A DNA stretch of 64,000 bases from NCBI RefSeq assembly GCF_028583545.1, contig NZ_CP087106.1:5191001-5255000 (forward strand), in the 5' to 3' direction. Positions 44,389-55,328 of the stretch are shown here, piece after piece. Position numbers and translations under genes: made by a program. How positions within the stretch are numbered: the stretch's first letter is position 1; every line of letters begins with the position of its first letter. The notes under the pieces were generated by a model. That model saw nothing but the letters and a program-made list of their open reading frames with translations, had not been told where the DNA came from and searched no databases. This DNA is from Methylobacterium sp. NMS14P. Its GTDB lineage: Bacteria > Pseudomonadota > Alphaproteobacteria > Rhizobiales > Beijerinckiaceae.

Positions 44389-47300
44389 ATGGGCCTCGTC
44401 CTCTACGCGCTCAAGTTCCGGATCACGACCTACGTGCTCGCGGTCCTGATGATGCTCGGCGGCGTCGGGGCGATGGTCGTCACGCCGAAGGACGTTCTCC
44501 CGGTCGTCGACATCCCGGTCGTCGTGGTGGTCTGGACCTATACCGGACTCTCGGCGCCGGAGATGGAGCAGCGCGTCACGACCTACGCCGAGTACGGCAT
44601 CTCCAACAACGTCAACAACATCCGCCGCATGGAGTCGACGACGCTCCAGGGCACGGCGGTGCAGCGGATCTACTTCGAGCCCACCGTCAGCCTCGATCTC
44701 GCCATCGCCCAGGTGGTGTCCTCGACCAACTCGATCCGCGCCGTGATGCCCCCCGGCACGCAGCCGCCGGTGATCGTGCGCTACTCCGCCTCCTCGGTGC
44801 CGGTCATCCAGCTCGCCCTGACCTCGGCCAAGGAGAGCCTCAACCAGGTCTACGACTACGCCCAGTACCGGATCCGCCAGACCCTGGCGCAGGTCCCGGG
44901 CTCGACCCTGCCGTCGCCCTTCGGCGGCGCGCCCCGGCAGATCATGGTCGACCTCGACCTCAACGCCCTCCAGGCGCTCGGCCTGACGCCGCTCGACGTC
45001 ACCAACGCCATGACGGCCCAGAACCTGACCGTGCCGTCCGGCCTCGCCAAGATCGGCGAGCAGCAGTACCCGATCCAGCTCAACGCCACCCCGCCGTCGA
45101 TCGAGACCCTGAACCTCGCGCCGATCAAGGTGGTGGCCGGCCAGCCCGTGCTGGTGCGCGACGTCGCCTACGTCCGCGACGGCGGCCCGCCGCAGGTCAA
45201 CGTGGTCAGCGCCGACGGCCAGCAGGCCGTGCTGATGCAGATCATCAAGAACGGCAACGCCTCGACCCTCAGCGTGGTCAACAACGTCAAGAAGGCGATG
45301 CCGACGATCCGCGCCGCCGCGCCCGAGGGGCTGGCGATCAAGCAGCTCTTCGACCAGTCGGTCTTCGTCTCGAACGCCATCGAGGGCGTGCTCCACGAGG
45401 CGCTGACCGCGGCGGCCCTGACGGGGCTGGCCATCCTGCTGTTCCTCGGCTCCTGGCGCTCGACGATCATCGTGCTGATCTCGATCCCGCTCTGCGTCAT
45501 GACCTCGCTCGCCGTCCTGGCGGCGCTCGGCGAGACCATCAACGTGATGACGCTGGGCGGCCTCGCGCTCGCGGTCGGCATCCTGGTGGACGACGCCACG
45601 GTGGCGATCGAGAACACCTACCGGCTGTTCGAGGAGGGCGAGGAGTTCCGCGAGAGCGTGGTCCACGGGGCCGCCGGCATCGCCAAGCCGGCGCTGATCT
45701 CGACGCTGGCGATCTGCGCGGCCTTCACGGCGGTGTTCGCGCTCACCGACACGCCGAAGTACCTGTTCACCCCGCAGGCGCTCGCGGTCGTGTTCGCGAT
45801 GCTGACCTCCTACCTGCTGTCGCGGACCCTGGTGCCGCTCCTGATCGACGTGATCGTGGCGCCGGAGTACCGCCAGAAGCACGCCAAGGATCGGGACGCG
45901 CACCGGGCGCAGCACGCGGCGCCCCGGCGGGGCCGGATCGCCCGGGCCGTCGGCCTCGTGGGCGCCCCCGCGCTGCGGCTCGCCGGCCGGATCCACGGCG
46001 CCTTCGAGCGCGGCTTCGCGCGGTTCCACCGCGGCTATGTCGGGCTGCTCCACGCGGTGCTGCGCCACCGCGTCGTCACCCTGGGCGCGGCCGGCGGCGT
46101 GCTCGGCATGACCGGCGTGCTGTTCGTGTTCGTCGGCCAGGACTACTTCCCGCAGATCGAGGCGAGCCAGATGACCATGCATCTGCGCACCCGCGTCGGC
46201 ATGCGCATCGAGACCGCCCGGCAGGTCTTCGCCGAGGTCGAGGACACCGTCCGCGAGGTGATCCCGGCGGGTGAGGTCGACCAGATCCTCCAGAACATCG
46301 GCCTGCCGTCGAACAACTACAACTTCGCGTTCTCGGACGGCTCGTTCGTCTCCTACAATGACGGGCAGATGCTGATCAGCCTCAAGGAGGGGCACGGCCC
46401 GGTGGCGGGCTACACGAAGCGCCTGCGCGACGTGCTGATGAAGCGCTTCCCCGACGTGATCGTCTATTTCCAGCCCGCCGACATGATCACCCAGATCCTG
46501 AACTTCGGCGTCCTCACGCCGATCGACGTGCAGGTCTCCGGCCGGCACAAGGAGAAGGACCTGGAGGTCGCGCAGCGCATCGTCCAGCGGCTGAAGCACA
46601 CCAAGGGCCTCGTCGACGTCCACCTGCAGCAGATCGTCAACGAGCCGCAATTCTACGTCGACGTGGACCGGCGCCTCGCCTCCGAGCTCGGGCTGACCGA
46701 GCAGCAGGTGGCGCAGAACATGAACATCTCGCTGTCCGGCAGCTACCAGGTCACCCCGAACTTCTGGCCCGACCCGAAGACCGGCATCCCCTACCAGCTC
46801 TGGGTGCAGACGCCCGAGTACCGCAACAGCTCGCTCACCGACCTGCGCAACACGCCGATGTTCGTGCGCGCCGCCGCGACCTCCGGCTCCGGCCCCGGGG
46901 TGCTGACCCTCCTGTCGAGCCTCGCCGACATCCGCCGGACGCCGACGCAGACCATGATCAGCCACGTCAACATCCAGCCGACCTTCGACATCTTCGCCTC
47001 GGTGCAGGACCGGGACCTCGGCTCGGTCGCCCGCGAGATCGACAGGATCGTCGAGGACGAGCAGAAGAACCTCGAGGCGCCGGACAAGATCGTCGTCCGC
47101 GGCCAGATCGAGAACATGCGCTCGGCCTTCTTCCGCCTGGAGATCGGCCTCGGCATCGCGCTGATCGCCGTCTACCTGCTGATGGCGGTGAACTACCAGA
47201 GCTGGGGCGACCCGTTCGTGGTGATCGCCGCCCTGCCGATGGCCTTCTGCGGCATCACCTTCGCGCTGTTCGTGACCGGCACGCCCTTCTCGATCCCGTC

Positions 47301-47673
47301 GATCTTCGGGGCGATCATGTCGGTGGGCATCGCCTCGGCGAACTCGATCCTGCTCGTGACCTTCGCCAAGGAGCACCGGGAGGAGACCGGGTGCAGCGCC
47401 CTGGAGGCGGCGATCACCGCGGGCGAGACGCGGCTGCGGCCGGTGCTGATGACCGCCTCGGCGATGTTCCTGGGGCTGATCCCGATGGCGCTCGGCACCG
47501 GCGAGGGCGGCGAGCAGAACGCCGCGCTCGCCCGCGCCGTGATGGGCGGCATCGCCTTCGCGACGCCCGCGACCCTGCTGCTGGTGCCGTTCCTCTACGT
47601 GCTGATGCGCGGCGGTCCGGCCCAGCCGGTGCAGGATTACCTGGAGCCGGAGGGCCGGCCGGCGACGGCCTGA
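44389..47673 (+). CDS. RND-superfamily efflux permease
   Basis: 1094 residues with the usual two-fold repeat: 12 membrane helices and two large periplasmic loops. TM4 keeps the proton-relay pair (AVGILVDDATVAIENTY). In TM10 the AcrB Lys position is Ala (GIASANSILLVTFAKEH). A basic insert (KHAKDRDAHRAQHAAPRRGR) separates the halves. It ends with the transporter body. No membrane-fusion protein or outer-membrane channel gene is adjacent, so its partners must be elsewhere. Substrate unknown. Confidence 0.92.
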   Translation: MGLVLYALKFRITTYVLAVLMMLGGVGAMVVTPKDVLPVVDIPVVVVVWTYTGLSAPEMEQRVTTYAEYGISNNVNNIRRMESTTLQGTAVQRIYFEPTVSLDLAIAQVVSSTNSIRAVMPPGTQPPVIVRYSASSVPVIQLALTSAKESLNQVYDYAQYRIRQTLAQVPGSTLPSPFGGAPRQIMVDLDLNALQALGLTPLDVTNAMTAQNLTVPSGLAKIGEQQYPIQLNATPPSIETLNLAPIKVVAGQPVLVRDVAYVRDGGPPQVNVVSADGQQAVLMQIIKNGNASTLSVVNNVKKAMPTIRAAAPEGLAIKQLFDQSVFVSNAIEGVLHEALTAAALTGLAILLFLGSWRSTIIVLISIPLCVMTSLAVLAALGETINVMTLGGLALAVGILVDDATVAIENTYRLFEEGEEFRESVVHGAAGIAKPALISTLAICAAFTAVFALTDTPKYLFTPQALAVVFAMLTSYLLSRTLVPLLIDVIVAPEYRQKHAKDRDAHRAQHAAPRRGRIARAVGLVGAPALRLAGRIHGAFERGFARFHRGYVGLLHAVLRHRVVTLGAAGGVLGMTGVLFVFVGQDYFPQIEASQMTMHLRTRVGMRIETARQVFAEVEDTVREVIPAGEVDQILQNIGLPSNNYNFAFSDGSFVSYNDGQMLISLKEGHGPVAGYTKRLRDVLMKRFPDVIVYFQPADMITQILNFGVLTPIDVQVSGRHKEKDLEVAQRIVQRLKHTKGLVDVHLQQIVNEPQFYVDVDRRLASELGLTEQQVAQNMNISLSGSYQVTPNFWPDPKTGIPYQLWVQTPEYRNSSLTDLRNTPMFVRAAATSGSGPGVLTLLSSLADIRRTPTQTMISHVNIQPTFDIFASVQDRDLGSVAREIDRIVEDEQKNLEAPDKIVVRGQIENMRSAFFRLEIGLGIALIAVYLLMAVNYQSWGDPFVVIAALPMAFCGITFALFVTGTPFSIPSIFGAIMSVGIASANSILLVTFAKEHREETGCSALEAAITAGETRLRPVLMTASAMFLGLIPMALGTGEGGEQNAALARAVMGGIAFATPATLLLVPFLYVLMRGGPAQPVQDYLEPEGRPATA

Positions 47674-47771
47674 GGGACGGCGGCGCGTCGCGCGCCGCGG
47701 CCGGTGTCGCTGGCCCGATCCGGATGTATGAACCTCGGATCCCGGTCGGGGGGATGCCCGCCCGGGGTCGC

Positions 47772-48260
47772 TCACCCCTCCTTGAAGCCGTATTCCGGCG
47801 TGTCGTCGTCGTTGCCGTAGTACTTGTACGGCAGGAACTTGCCCGACATGGTGAGCTTCACGCGGTCGCCCTTGTTGTTGGCCTCGCGGGCCATGTCCAT
47901 GTTGAAGTCGATCGCCGACATGATGCCGTCGCCGAACTCCTCCTGGATCAGCTCCTTGAAGGTCGTGCCGTAGACCATCACCAGCTCGTAGAATCGGTAG
48001 ATCAGCGGGTCGGTGGGCGGCATGGACGGGATCGAGCCGCGATAGGGCGCCTCGTTGAGCATCCGCTCCTCCGCGCCGGTGAGGCCGAAGAGCTCGGCCG
48101 CCCGCTTGGCCTGGGCCTTCGGCAGCTTCATCTGGCCCAGGCAGGCCGCGGTGATCAGGAACGGCGACAGGCCGCCGATCTCCGCGTGGATGTGCTTCCA
48201 GCTCCAGCCCTTCTCGCGCTTGATGTCGAGAAGCTTCTCGGTGAGGTCTTCGCGCTTCAT
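47772..48260 (-). CDS. cynS: Cyanate hydratase (cyanase) CynS
   Basis: Converts cyanate and bicarbonate to ammonia and CO2. 162 residues. N-terminal helical domain (LLDIKREKGWSWKHIHAEIG) and the catalytic domain with Arg, Glu and Ser in LIYRFYELVMVYG and GDGIMSAIDFNMDM, ending PYKYYGNDDDTPEYGF. All three catalytic residues are intact. No cynT carbonic anhydrase or cyanate transporter adjoins it. Divergent from a sigma-54-type activator across a 307-nt region containing repeated boxes. Confidence 0.97.
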   Translation of the reverse strand: MKREDLTEKLLDIKREKGWSWKHIHAEIGGLSPFLITAACLGQMKLPKAQAKRAAELFGLTGAEERMLNEAPYRGSIPSMPPTDPLIYRFYELVMVYGTTFKELIQEEFGDGIMSAIDFNMDMAREANNKGDRVKLTMSGKFLPYKYYGNDDDTPEYGFKEG

Positions 48261-48530
48261 CGTCGGCTCCCGGAGTTCGAATCTGCGATGGGTCCGGTGA
48301 GGCCGCGCGCTCCGCGGCCCCACCCACCCGATGCGGGTGCGCGTCCGGAGCGCGACCGGTGAGGGGGGACGGTCGCGTCCGGACGCGGACATCCGCCGGG
48401 CATCGTCGCGGCGTGGCTTCGGGAGCTGCGCCGGCCGACGGGCGGACAGGCTCCCTCGGCAAAGCGTATGCCAGCCGGGACCCCGGAGAAATCGCTCGAC
48501 TTGACAGAGACTTGGCGCGCCAGGCGGTAC

Positions 48531-48567
48531 GCACGACATCTCGTCGGAAACGAGATATCGTGCGTGG

Positions 48568-48582
<15 letters not shown>
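48531..48582. promoter_or_regulatory. Triple ACGATATCTCGT-type boxes upstream of the activator
   Basis: GCACGACATCTCGT (48531-48544) and ACGAGATATCGTGC (48550-48563) form an inverted repeat with one mismatch and a 5-nt loop. A third copy, ACGATATCTCGT (48571-48582), overlaps codons 2-5 of the activator. A TTGACA at 48501-48506 could be its -35 box. Likely operator or enhancer sites in the cynS/activator divergent region. Confidence 0.7.
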
Positions 48583-50460
<1,878 letters not shown>

Positions 50461-50546
50461 TCCGGCGGGCCCTTGATCCGATCTTAAGGCCGCTGTGCCA
50501 ACGATCGCGCCGGGCTTTCCCCGCGAAGGCGCAGCGTTCCCGACCG

Positions 50547-51827
50547 ATGCAGGACCTCTCCGATCCCGTCACCCTCCCGGCCGGCGCCGTCCTGTTCGAC
50601 GAGGGGTCGATCGGGCACTGCGCCTACCTGATCCTGAGCGGGCGCATCGCGATCTTCCGGCGGCGCGACGGCGGCGAGGCCGTGCTCGCCCGGCGCGGGG
50701 CCGGCGAGATCTTCGGCGAGATGGCGATACTCGACGCCCTCCCGCGCTCCGCCGGGGCGCGCGCCGAGGCCGATTGCGTGCTCGTCCCGGTCGACGCGGC
50801 GCAGATCCGCCAGCGGCTCGCCGGTGCCGACCCGATCCTGCGCCTCTGCCTCGAGGGGCTCATCGCCCGGTTCCGCGAGACCCTGCCGCGCCTCGGGCCG
50901 GCCGCGGCCGGGGGGCCTCTGGCTCCGCTCTCGCCCTCCGCCCGCGCCGATTTCGACGCGACCGTCGCGTCCCTCACGCAGGAGCGCGCCCTGCGGCGGG
51001 CCCTGGCCCGGGACGAGTTCGCGCTGTTCCTGCAGCCGATCGTGCGGCTCGCCACCGGGCGGCTCGCCGGCTTCGAGGCCCTGATCCGCTGGCACGATCC
51101 CGAGCGCGGGCTCGTGGCGCCCGCCTCCTTCATCCCGGCCGCCGAGGCGAACGGCTTGATCCTCGCGATCACCGCCTGGGTGATCGGCGCGATCGGCCGG
51201 ATCGTGCCCCGGGTCCTGCAGGCCGGCCTGCGCGCCCCCGCCTCCGTCGAGGCGTCCCTGTTCGTGAGCTTCAACGTCACGGCCCAGGACCTCGCCCGCG
51301 CGGACATACCGGGCCTCGTCGACGCGATGCTGCGCCGGACCGGCATCGCGCCCGGCGCCCTCAAGCTCGAGGTCACCGAGAGCGCGCTGATGCAGGATCC
51401 GGCCGGGGCGGCGGCCGCCCTCGCGCGCTGCCGCGCCGCCGGCCTCGGCATCGCGGTGGACGATTTCGGCACCGGCTACTCCTCGCTCAGCCATCTCAGC
51501 ACCCTGCCGATCACTACGCTCAAGGTGGACCGGGCCTTCGTCCGGGCGATGCTGGCGGAGCCGCGCGATCGCCGGATCGTCCAGACCATCCTGCGGCTCG
51601 CCGAGGAGATCGGGGTGGCGGCGGTCGCCGAGGGCATCGAGGGCCGCGCCGAGGCGGAGGCCCTCGCCGCGATGGGCTGCGCCCTGGGCCAGGGCTACCA
51701 TTTCGGCCGCCCGATGCCGGAGGCCGACGCCCTCGCGGCGGCGGCGGCCTGGAACGCCGAGGCCTGGCGCACCGGCCTGCCCCGCGGGGGCGACCAGGAC
51801 CGGCCGAGAGTCCACGCCCGGGCCTGA
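50547..51827 (+). CDS. Cyclic-nucleotide-binding EAL-type c-di-GMP phosphodiesterase
   Basis: 426 residues. N-terminal cNMP-binding fold (about 8-115: LPAGAVLFDEGSIGHCAYLI, GEIFGEMAILDALPRSAGAR; the phosphate-cassette Glu and Arg are present). C-terminal EAL domain (about 150-400) with EAL at residues 177-179, NVTAQDL, EVTESALM, DDFGTGYSSLSHL and VAEGIEG, so all catalytic metal ligands look intact. It should hydrolyse c-di-GMP, perhaps gated by cAMP or cGMP. ATG 50547 lies 86 nt after the activator gene. Confidence 0.92.
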   Translation: MQDLSDPVTLPAGAVLFDEGSIGHCAYLILSGRIAIFRRRDGGEAVLARRGAGEIFGEMAILDALPRSAGARAEADCVLVPVDAAQIRQRLAGADPILRLCLEGLIARFRETLPRLGPAAAGGPLAPLSPSARADFDATVASLTQERALRRALARDEFALFLQPIVRLATGRLAGFEALIRWHDPERGLVAPASFIPAAEANGLILAITAWVIGAIGRIVPRVLQAGLRAPASVEASLFVSFNVTAQDLARADIPGLVDAMLRRTGIAPGALKLEVTESALMQDPAGAAAALARCRAAGLGIAVDDFGTGYSSLSHLSTLPITTLKVDRAFVRAMLAEPRDRRIVQTILRLAEEIGVAAVAEGIEGRAEAEALAAMGCALGQGYHFGRPMPEADALAAAAAWNAEAWRTGLPRGGDQDRPRVHARA

Positions 51828-52006
51828 GGGGTTCCCGGGGTCCCGGCGCGGTCTCCCGCCGCCTCCGCGAGCGTGGTTTCGATGCACCGGGCGGGCGGGA
51901 AGCGCGCAGCTCCGGGCGGAAACGCTTGCATCCGGTGCGTGTTTTCGGACCATGCGTCTTCGGGTCTCGGAGGCGGGCTTTGGGCGGAGACGAGCAGGAC
52001 GGGCAG

Positions 52007-53569
52007 ATGGCCGAAGGGGCGGCGGGGGCATCCGCGCAGCCGGCGCCCTGGGAATTCGTGCTGCCGGAGGAGACGGCCACCGAGGATCTCGGCCTGTTCC
52101 TCTCCGAGTTCCTGATGCCCGGGGACGTGGTGGCCCTGTCCGGAGGACTGGGCGGCGGCAAGACCACGCTCGCCCGCGCGATCATCCGCGAGCTCGCCGG
52201 CGACGCGGGCCTGGAGGTGCCGAGCCCGACCTTCACGCTGATCCAGCCCTACGCGGCCCGCGACGGCCGGCCGATCGTCCACGCCGACCTGTACCGGCTG
52301 CGCGACCCCGACGAGTTGGTGGAGCTCGGCTTCGACGAGATGGCCGAGGGCGCGATCACCCTGGTGGAGTGGCCCGACCGGATGCCGCCCCGCGACGGCC
52401 CGGTGCTGACCGTGGACCTGTCCCTGCGGGCGGAGTTCGGCCCCGAGGCGCGGCTCGCCCGGATCGACGGCACCGGCGGCATGCGCGCCCGCCTCGACCG
52501 GGCCCGCGCGGTGCGCCGCCTCCTCGACCGCAGCGGCTGGGACATCGCCGAGCGGACCTTGATGCAGGGGGACGCCTCCTCCCGCGCCTACGAGCGCCTG
52601 ACCAAGCCCGACGGCACCAGCGCCGTGCTGATGATCGCGCCGCCGCGCCCCGACGGGCCGCCGGTGCGGGACGGCAAGCCCTACAGCGCGATCGTGCACC
52701 TCGCCGAGAGCGTCCACGCCTTCGTGGCCCTCGACCGCGGCCTGCGGGCGCTCGGCTTCTCGGCCCCGAAGATCTACGGCGAGGACCTGACCGAGGGCCT
52801 GCTCATCCTGGAGGATCTCGGCAGCGAGCCGGTGATCGAGGGGGGCGCCCCGCGGCCCGAGCGCTACGCCGAGGCCGTGCGCGTGCTGGCCAAGCTCCAC
52901 GCCAACCCGCTGCCCCCAGTCCTGCCCGTGGCGGAGGGGATCGAGCACAGGCTGCCGCCCTACGACATGGAGGCGCTGCTGTTCGAGGCGGAGCTGATGC
53001 CCGAATGGTACGCCCCGGCGATCCGGAACGTCAGCCTGTCGGCGGAGGCGCGGACGGCCTTCGTCGACCTGTGGCGGGGGGCGCTACAGGGCGCGATCCC
53101 GGACCGGCCGACCTGGACCCTGCGCGACTACCATTCCCCGAACCTGATCTGGCTGCCCGAGCGGGACGGGCTGGAGCGGGTCGGGCTGATCGATTTCCAG
53201 GACGCCGTCATGGGCCACCCGGCCTACGACGTCGCCTCGCTGCTGCAGGATGCCCGGGTCGATTCCAGCGCGGAGTTCGAGCTGCGGCTCCTCGGCCTCT
53301 ACGCCCGCGAGCGCCGCGGCCGGGACCCGGCCTTCGACGTCGGCGCCTTCGCCACCGCCTACGCGCTGCTGGCGGCCCAGCGGGCCACCAAGATCCTCGG
53401 CATCTTCGCGCGCCTCGACCGGCGCGACGGCAAGCCCGGCTACCTCGCCCACCTGCCGCGGATCGAAGGCTACCTCGCCCGCAACCTCGCCCATCCGGCG
53501 CTCGCCGGGCTGCGGGCCTGGCACGCGGACCACCTGCCGGGCCTCGTCGCCCCGGCACCCGACCCCTGA
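52007..53569 (+). CDS. TsaE-AmgK fusion: t6A ATPase plus sugar kinase
   Basis: 520 residues with two parts. Residues about 15-155 are TsaE, the ATPase for tRNA t6A37 synthesis: Walker A LSGGLGGGKTTLARAI (Lys52), SPTFTLIQPY and HADLYRLRDPDEL. Residues about 170-510 are an APH-fold kinase: GDASSRAYERL, the DYHSPNLIWL catalytic loop and LIDFQDAVMGHPAYDVASLL. Next to MurU this half is best read as AmgK, the anomeric MurNAc/GlcNAc kinase. The fusion is recurrent in Rhizobiales as I recall. Start ATG 52007; TTG 51980 cannot be excluded. Confidence 0.92.
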   Translation: MAEGAAGASAQPAPWEFVLPEETATEDLGLFLSEFLMPGDVVALSGGLGGGKTTLARAIIRELAGDAGLEVPSPTFTLIQPYAARDGRPIVHADLYRLRDPDELVELGFDEMAEGAITLVEWPDRMPPRDGPVLTVDLSLRAEFGPEARLARIDGTGGMRARLDRARAVRRLLDRSGWDIAERTLMQGDASSRAYERLTKPDGTSAVLMIAPPRPDGPPVRDGKPYSAIVHLAESVHAFVALDRGLRALGFSAPKIYGEDLTEGLLILEDLGSEPVIEGGAPRPERYAEAVRVLAKLHANPLPPVLPVAEGIEHRLPPYDMEALLFEAELMPEWYAPAIRNVSLSAEARTAFVDLWRGALQGAIPDRPTWTLRDYHSPNLIWLPERDGLERVGLIDFQDAVMGHPAYDVASLLQDARVDSSAEFELRLLGLYARERRGRDPAFDVGAFATAYALLAAQRATKILGIFARLDRRDGKPGYLAHLPRIEGYLARNLAHPALAGLRAWHADHLPGLVAPAPDP

Positions 53570-53588
53570 CCTCCGGATTCCCGCCCGC

Positions 53589-54341
53589 ATGAGCGATCCC
53601 AGCCCCGCCGTCAGCCGCGCCTTCGTCCTGGCCGCGGGCCTGGGGAAGCGCATGCGGCCGGTGACCGCCACCGTGCCGAAACCCCTGGTGGAGGTGGCCG
53701 GCAAGGCCCTGCTCGACCACGCCCTCGACCGGGTCATCGAGGCCGGGATCGGGACCGCGGTCGTCAACGTCCACTATCTCGCCGACCTGATCGAGGGGCA
53801 TCTCGCGCGCCGGGCCGAGGGGACGGACCGGGGACCGGCCACGCTCGTCTCCGACGAGCGCGCGGCGCTGCTGGAGACGGGCGGCGGCATCCGCAAGGCG
53901 CTGCCGCTCCTGGGGGACGCGCCGTTCGTGGTGCTGAACTCGGACTCGTTCTGGCTCGAGGGGCCGGCCTCCAACCTGCGCCGGCTGATCGAGACCTGGG
54001 ACGGCGACCGCATGGACGGCCTGCTGCTGGTGGCACCGACCGCCACCAGCCTCGGCTACGAGGGCGCCGGGGATTTCGTGATGGACCCGGACGGCCGCCT
54101 GGAGCGCCGCGGCGAGCGCGCGGTCGCCCCGTTCATCTACGCGGGCGTGGCGATCCTCACGCCGGGCCTCTTCGCCGACACGCCGGAGGGCGCGTTCTCG
54201 CTCAACCTGCTGTTCGACCGGGCGATCGCGGCGGGGCGGCTGTTCGGGATGCGGCTCGACGGCCAGTGGCTGCATGTCGGCACGCCGGAGGCGATCCGGG
54301 CCGCGGAGGAGCGCGTGCGCGCGAGCGCCCGGACCCCGTAG
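53589..54341 (+). CDS. murU: N-acetylmuramate-1-phosphate uridylyltransferase MurU
   Basis: 250 residues, nucleotidyltransferase fold: AFVLAAGLGKRMRPVTATVPKPLVEVAGK across the UTP site, then LETGGGIRKALPLLG, VVLNSDSFWL and WLHVGTPEAI. Together with the AmgK half of the preceding gene (19 nt upstream) it turns recycled MurNAc into UDP-MurNAc, bypassing MurA and fosfomycin (established in Pseudomonas). The AmgK-MurU adjacency supports this over a glucose- or mannose-1-phosphate enzyme. Confidence 0.9.
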   Translation: MSDPSPAVSRAFVLAAGLGKRMRPVTATVPKPLVEVAGKALLDHALDRVIEAGIGTAVVNVHYLADLIEGHLARRAEGTDRGPATLVSDERAALLETGGGIRKALPLLGDAPFVVLNSDSFWLEGPASNLRRLIETWDGDRMDGLLLVAPTATSLGYEGAGDFVMDPDGRLERRGERAVAPFIYAGVAILTPGLFADTPEGAFSLNLLFDRAIAAGRLFGMRLDGQWLHVGTPEAIRAAEERVRASARTP

Positions 54342-54466
54342 GGTGCGGGATGCCGAGGCGCACGCACGGGCCGCGAAAGTCGTTGTCCGAAGTGTCTTGC
54401 CAAGCCGGATTTGAGCCTCTAGAAGCCCCTTCACACCGGCGGGCCGAGAGCCCGCCGCCGTGTCAG

Positions 54467-54543
54467 GCGCCCGTAGCTCAGCTGGATAGAGCACCAGACT
54501 ACGAATCTGGGGGTCAGAGGTTCGAATCCTTTCGGGCGCGCCA
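54467..54543 (+). tRNA. tRNA-Arg(ACG)
   Basis: A full 77-nt cloverleaf: acceptor GCGCCCG/CGGGCGC, D stem GCTC/GAGC, anticodon stem CCAGA/TCTGG with loop CTACGAA (anticodon ACG at 54501-54503), T loop TTCGAAT, discriminator G and encoded CCA. Unlike the tRNA-Arg(CCU) gene it has no intron. Confidence 0.98.
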
Positions 54544-54971
54544 TTCCCTGTCATTTCGAGCCATTCTGGACGAGCGTGACCCCGCGTTAGGGCCGTTCGC
54601 AGGTCTCGCTCGACCTCTCGAGCCATATGCGGATCCGTTTTGCCCGCGGCGGTGAACCGGCCGAGAGTCTCCGGAATGGACGGGGGCGCACTGGCCGTCG
54701 AGCTGTCGGCGGTCGGTCTGTTCCAAGCTCGCGCGCAGGGATGCGCAATCGAGTTCGCCTTCTACATCCGCCGGTGACGAACCCAGGGAACGAGGCCGCA
54801 GCCGTCAGGCGCAGATCGTTGTCTCGGGTCCCGAAATTTGATCTGACCCGCGGTCATGCGCCTGAAATAAGCGGTTCGGAACTGGTTGATCGAGCGTTTG
54901 TTCTGTTAGGAACTGATGAATGTAGGTTCGGGCCGGCGCAGCGCCTCGCCTGCACGCCCGTGAGGTTCGTC
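54544..54971. other. Intergenic region after tRNA-Arg(ACG)
   Basis: About 430 nt with slightly lower GC than its surroundings. I see no integrase, repeat of the tRNA 3' end or other island-boundary sign, and no gene. Confidence 0.4.
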
Positions 54972-55328
54972 ATGTCGCGATGGAGATTGAGGACGGTCGC
55001 GCTCGGCGTCGCATCCGTATGCTGCGCGACAGGCGCACTGGCCCAAGGTGCACCGGTGCCGAACGTCAACGACTGCACCTTCATCCGCGACCCGACGGCG
55101 CTGCGGGACTGCATCGAGCTCTACGAAGGCCAGCGGCTCGCACCCGGCCCCCGGCCTGCAGCCTTCCAGCAGCCGCCCGTGATCGACCAATCCTTGCTCG
55201 AAGCGGCGGGTCCGATCCCGGCGACCGGCGTGTCGCGCCGCGGGAAGCGGCGCAAGCTCCGGCAGAGCCGCCGGCCCGCCACGCCGGCCCAGGCCGTCCA
55301 AGTCGAGCAATTGGCGCCGCCTCAGTAA
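54972..55328 (+). CDS. Small secreted NDCT-motif protein (curli-locus paralog 1)
   Basis: 118 residues. Signal peptide (TVALGVASVCCATGALAQ), then VPNVNDCTFIRDPTALRDCI and YEGQRLAPGPRP, and a basic, Pro/Gln-rich tail. The NDCT-x3-DP-x-ALR-x-C core recurs in the gene at 61527-61892, at the other side of the curli block; two cysteines nine or more residues apart could bond. Its stop overlaps the end of the transglycosylase gene in convergent orientation. Function unknown; a link to curli is inferred from position and paralogy. Confidence 0.78.
   Translation: MSRWRLRTVALGVASVCCATGALAQGAPVPNVNDCTFIRDPTALRDCIELYEGQRLAPGPRPAAFQQPPVIDQSLLEAAGPIPATGVSRRGKRRKLRQSRRPATPAQAVQVEQLAPPQ

Noticed and set aside
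48261..48530. Sigma-54 (-24/-12) promoter for cynS
   Set aside because: No TGGCAC-N5-TTGC-like sequence found on the minus strand upstream of cynS, despite the adjacent sigma-54 activator.
54467..54971. Integration site of a genomic island at tRNA-Arg(ACG)
   Set aside because: No integrase gene and no repeat of the tRNA 3' end seen in the following sequence.
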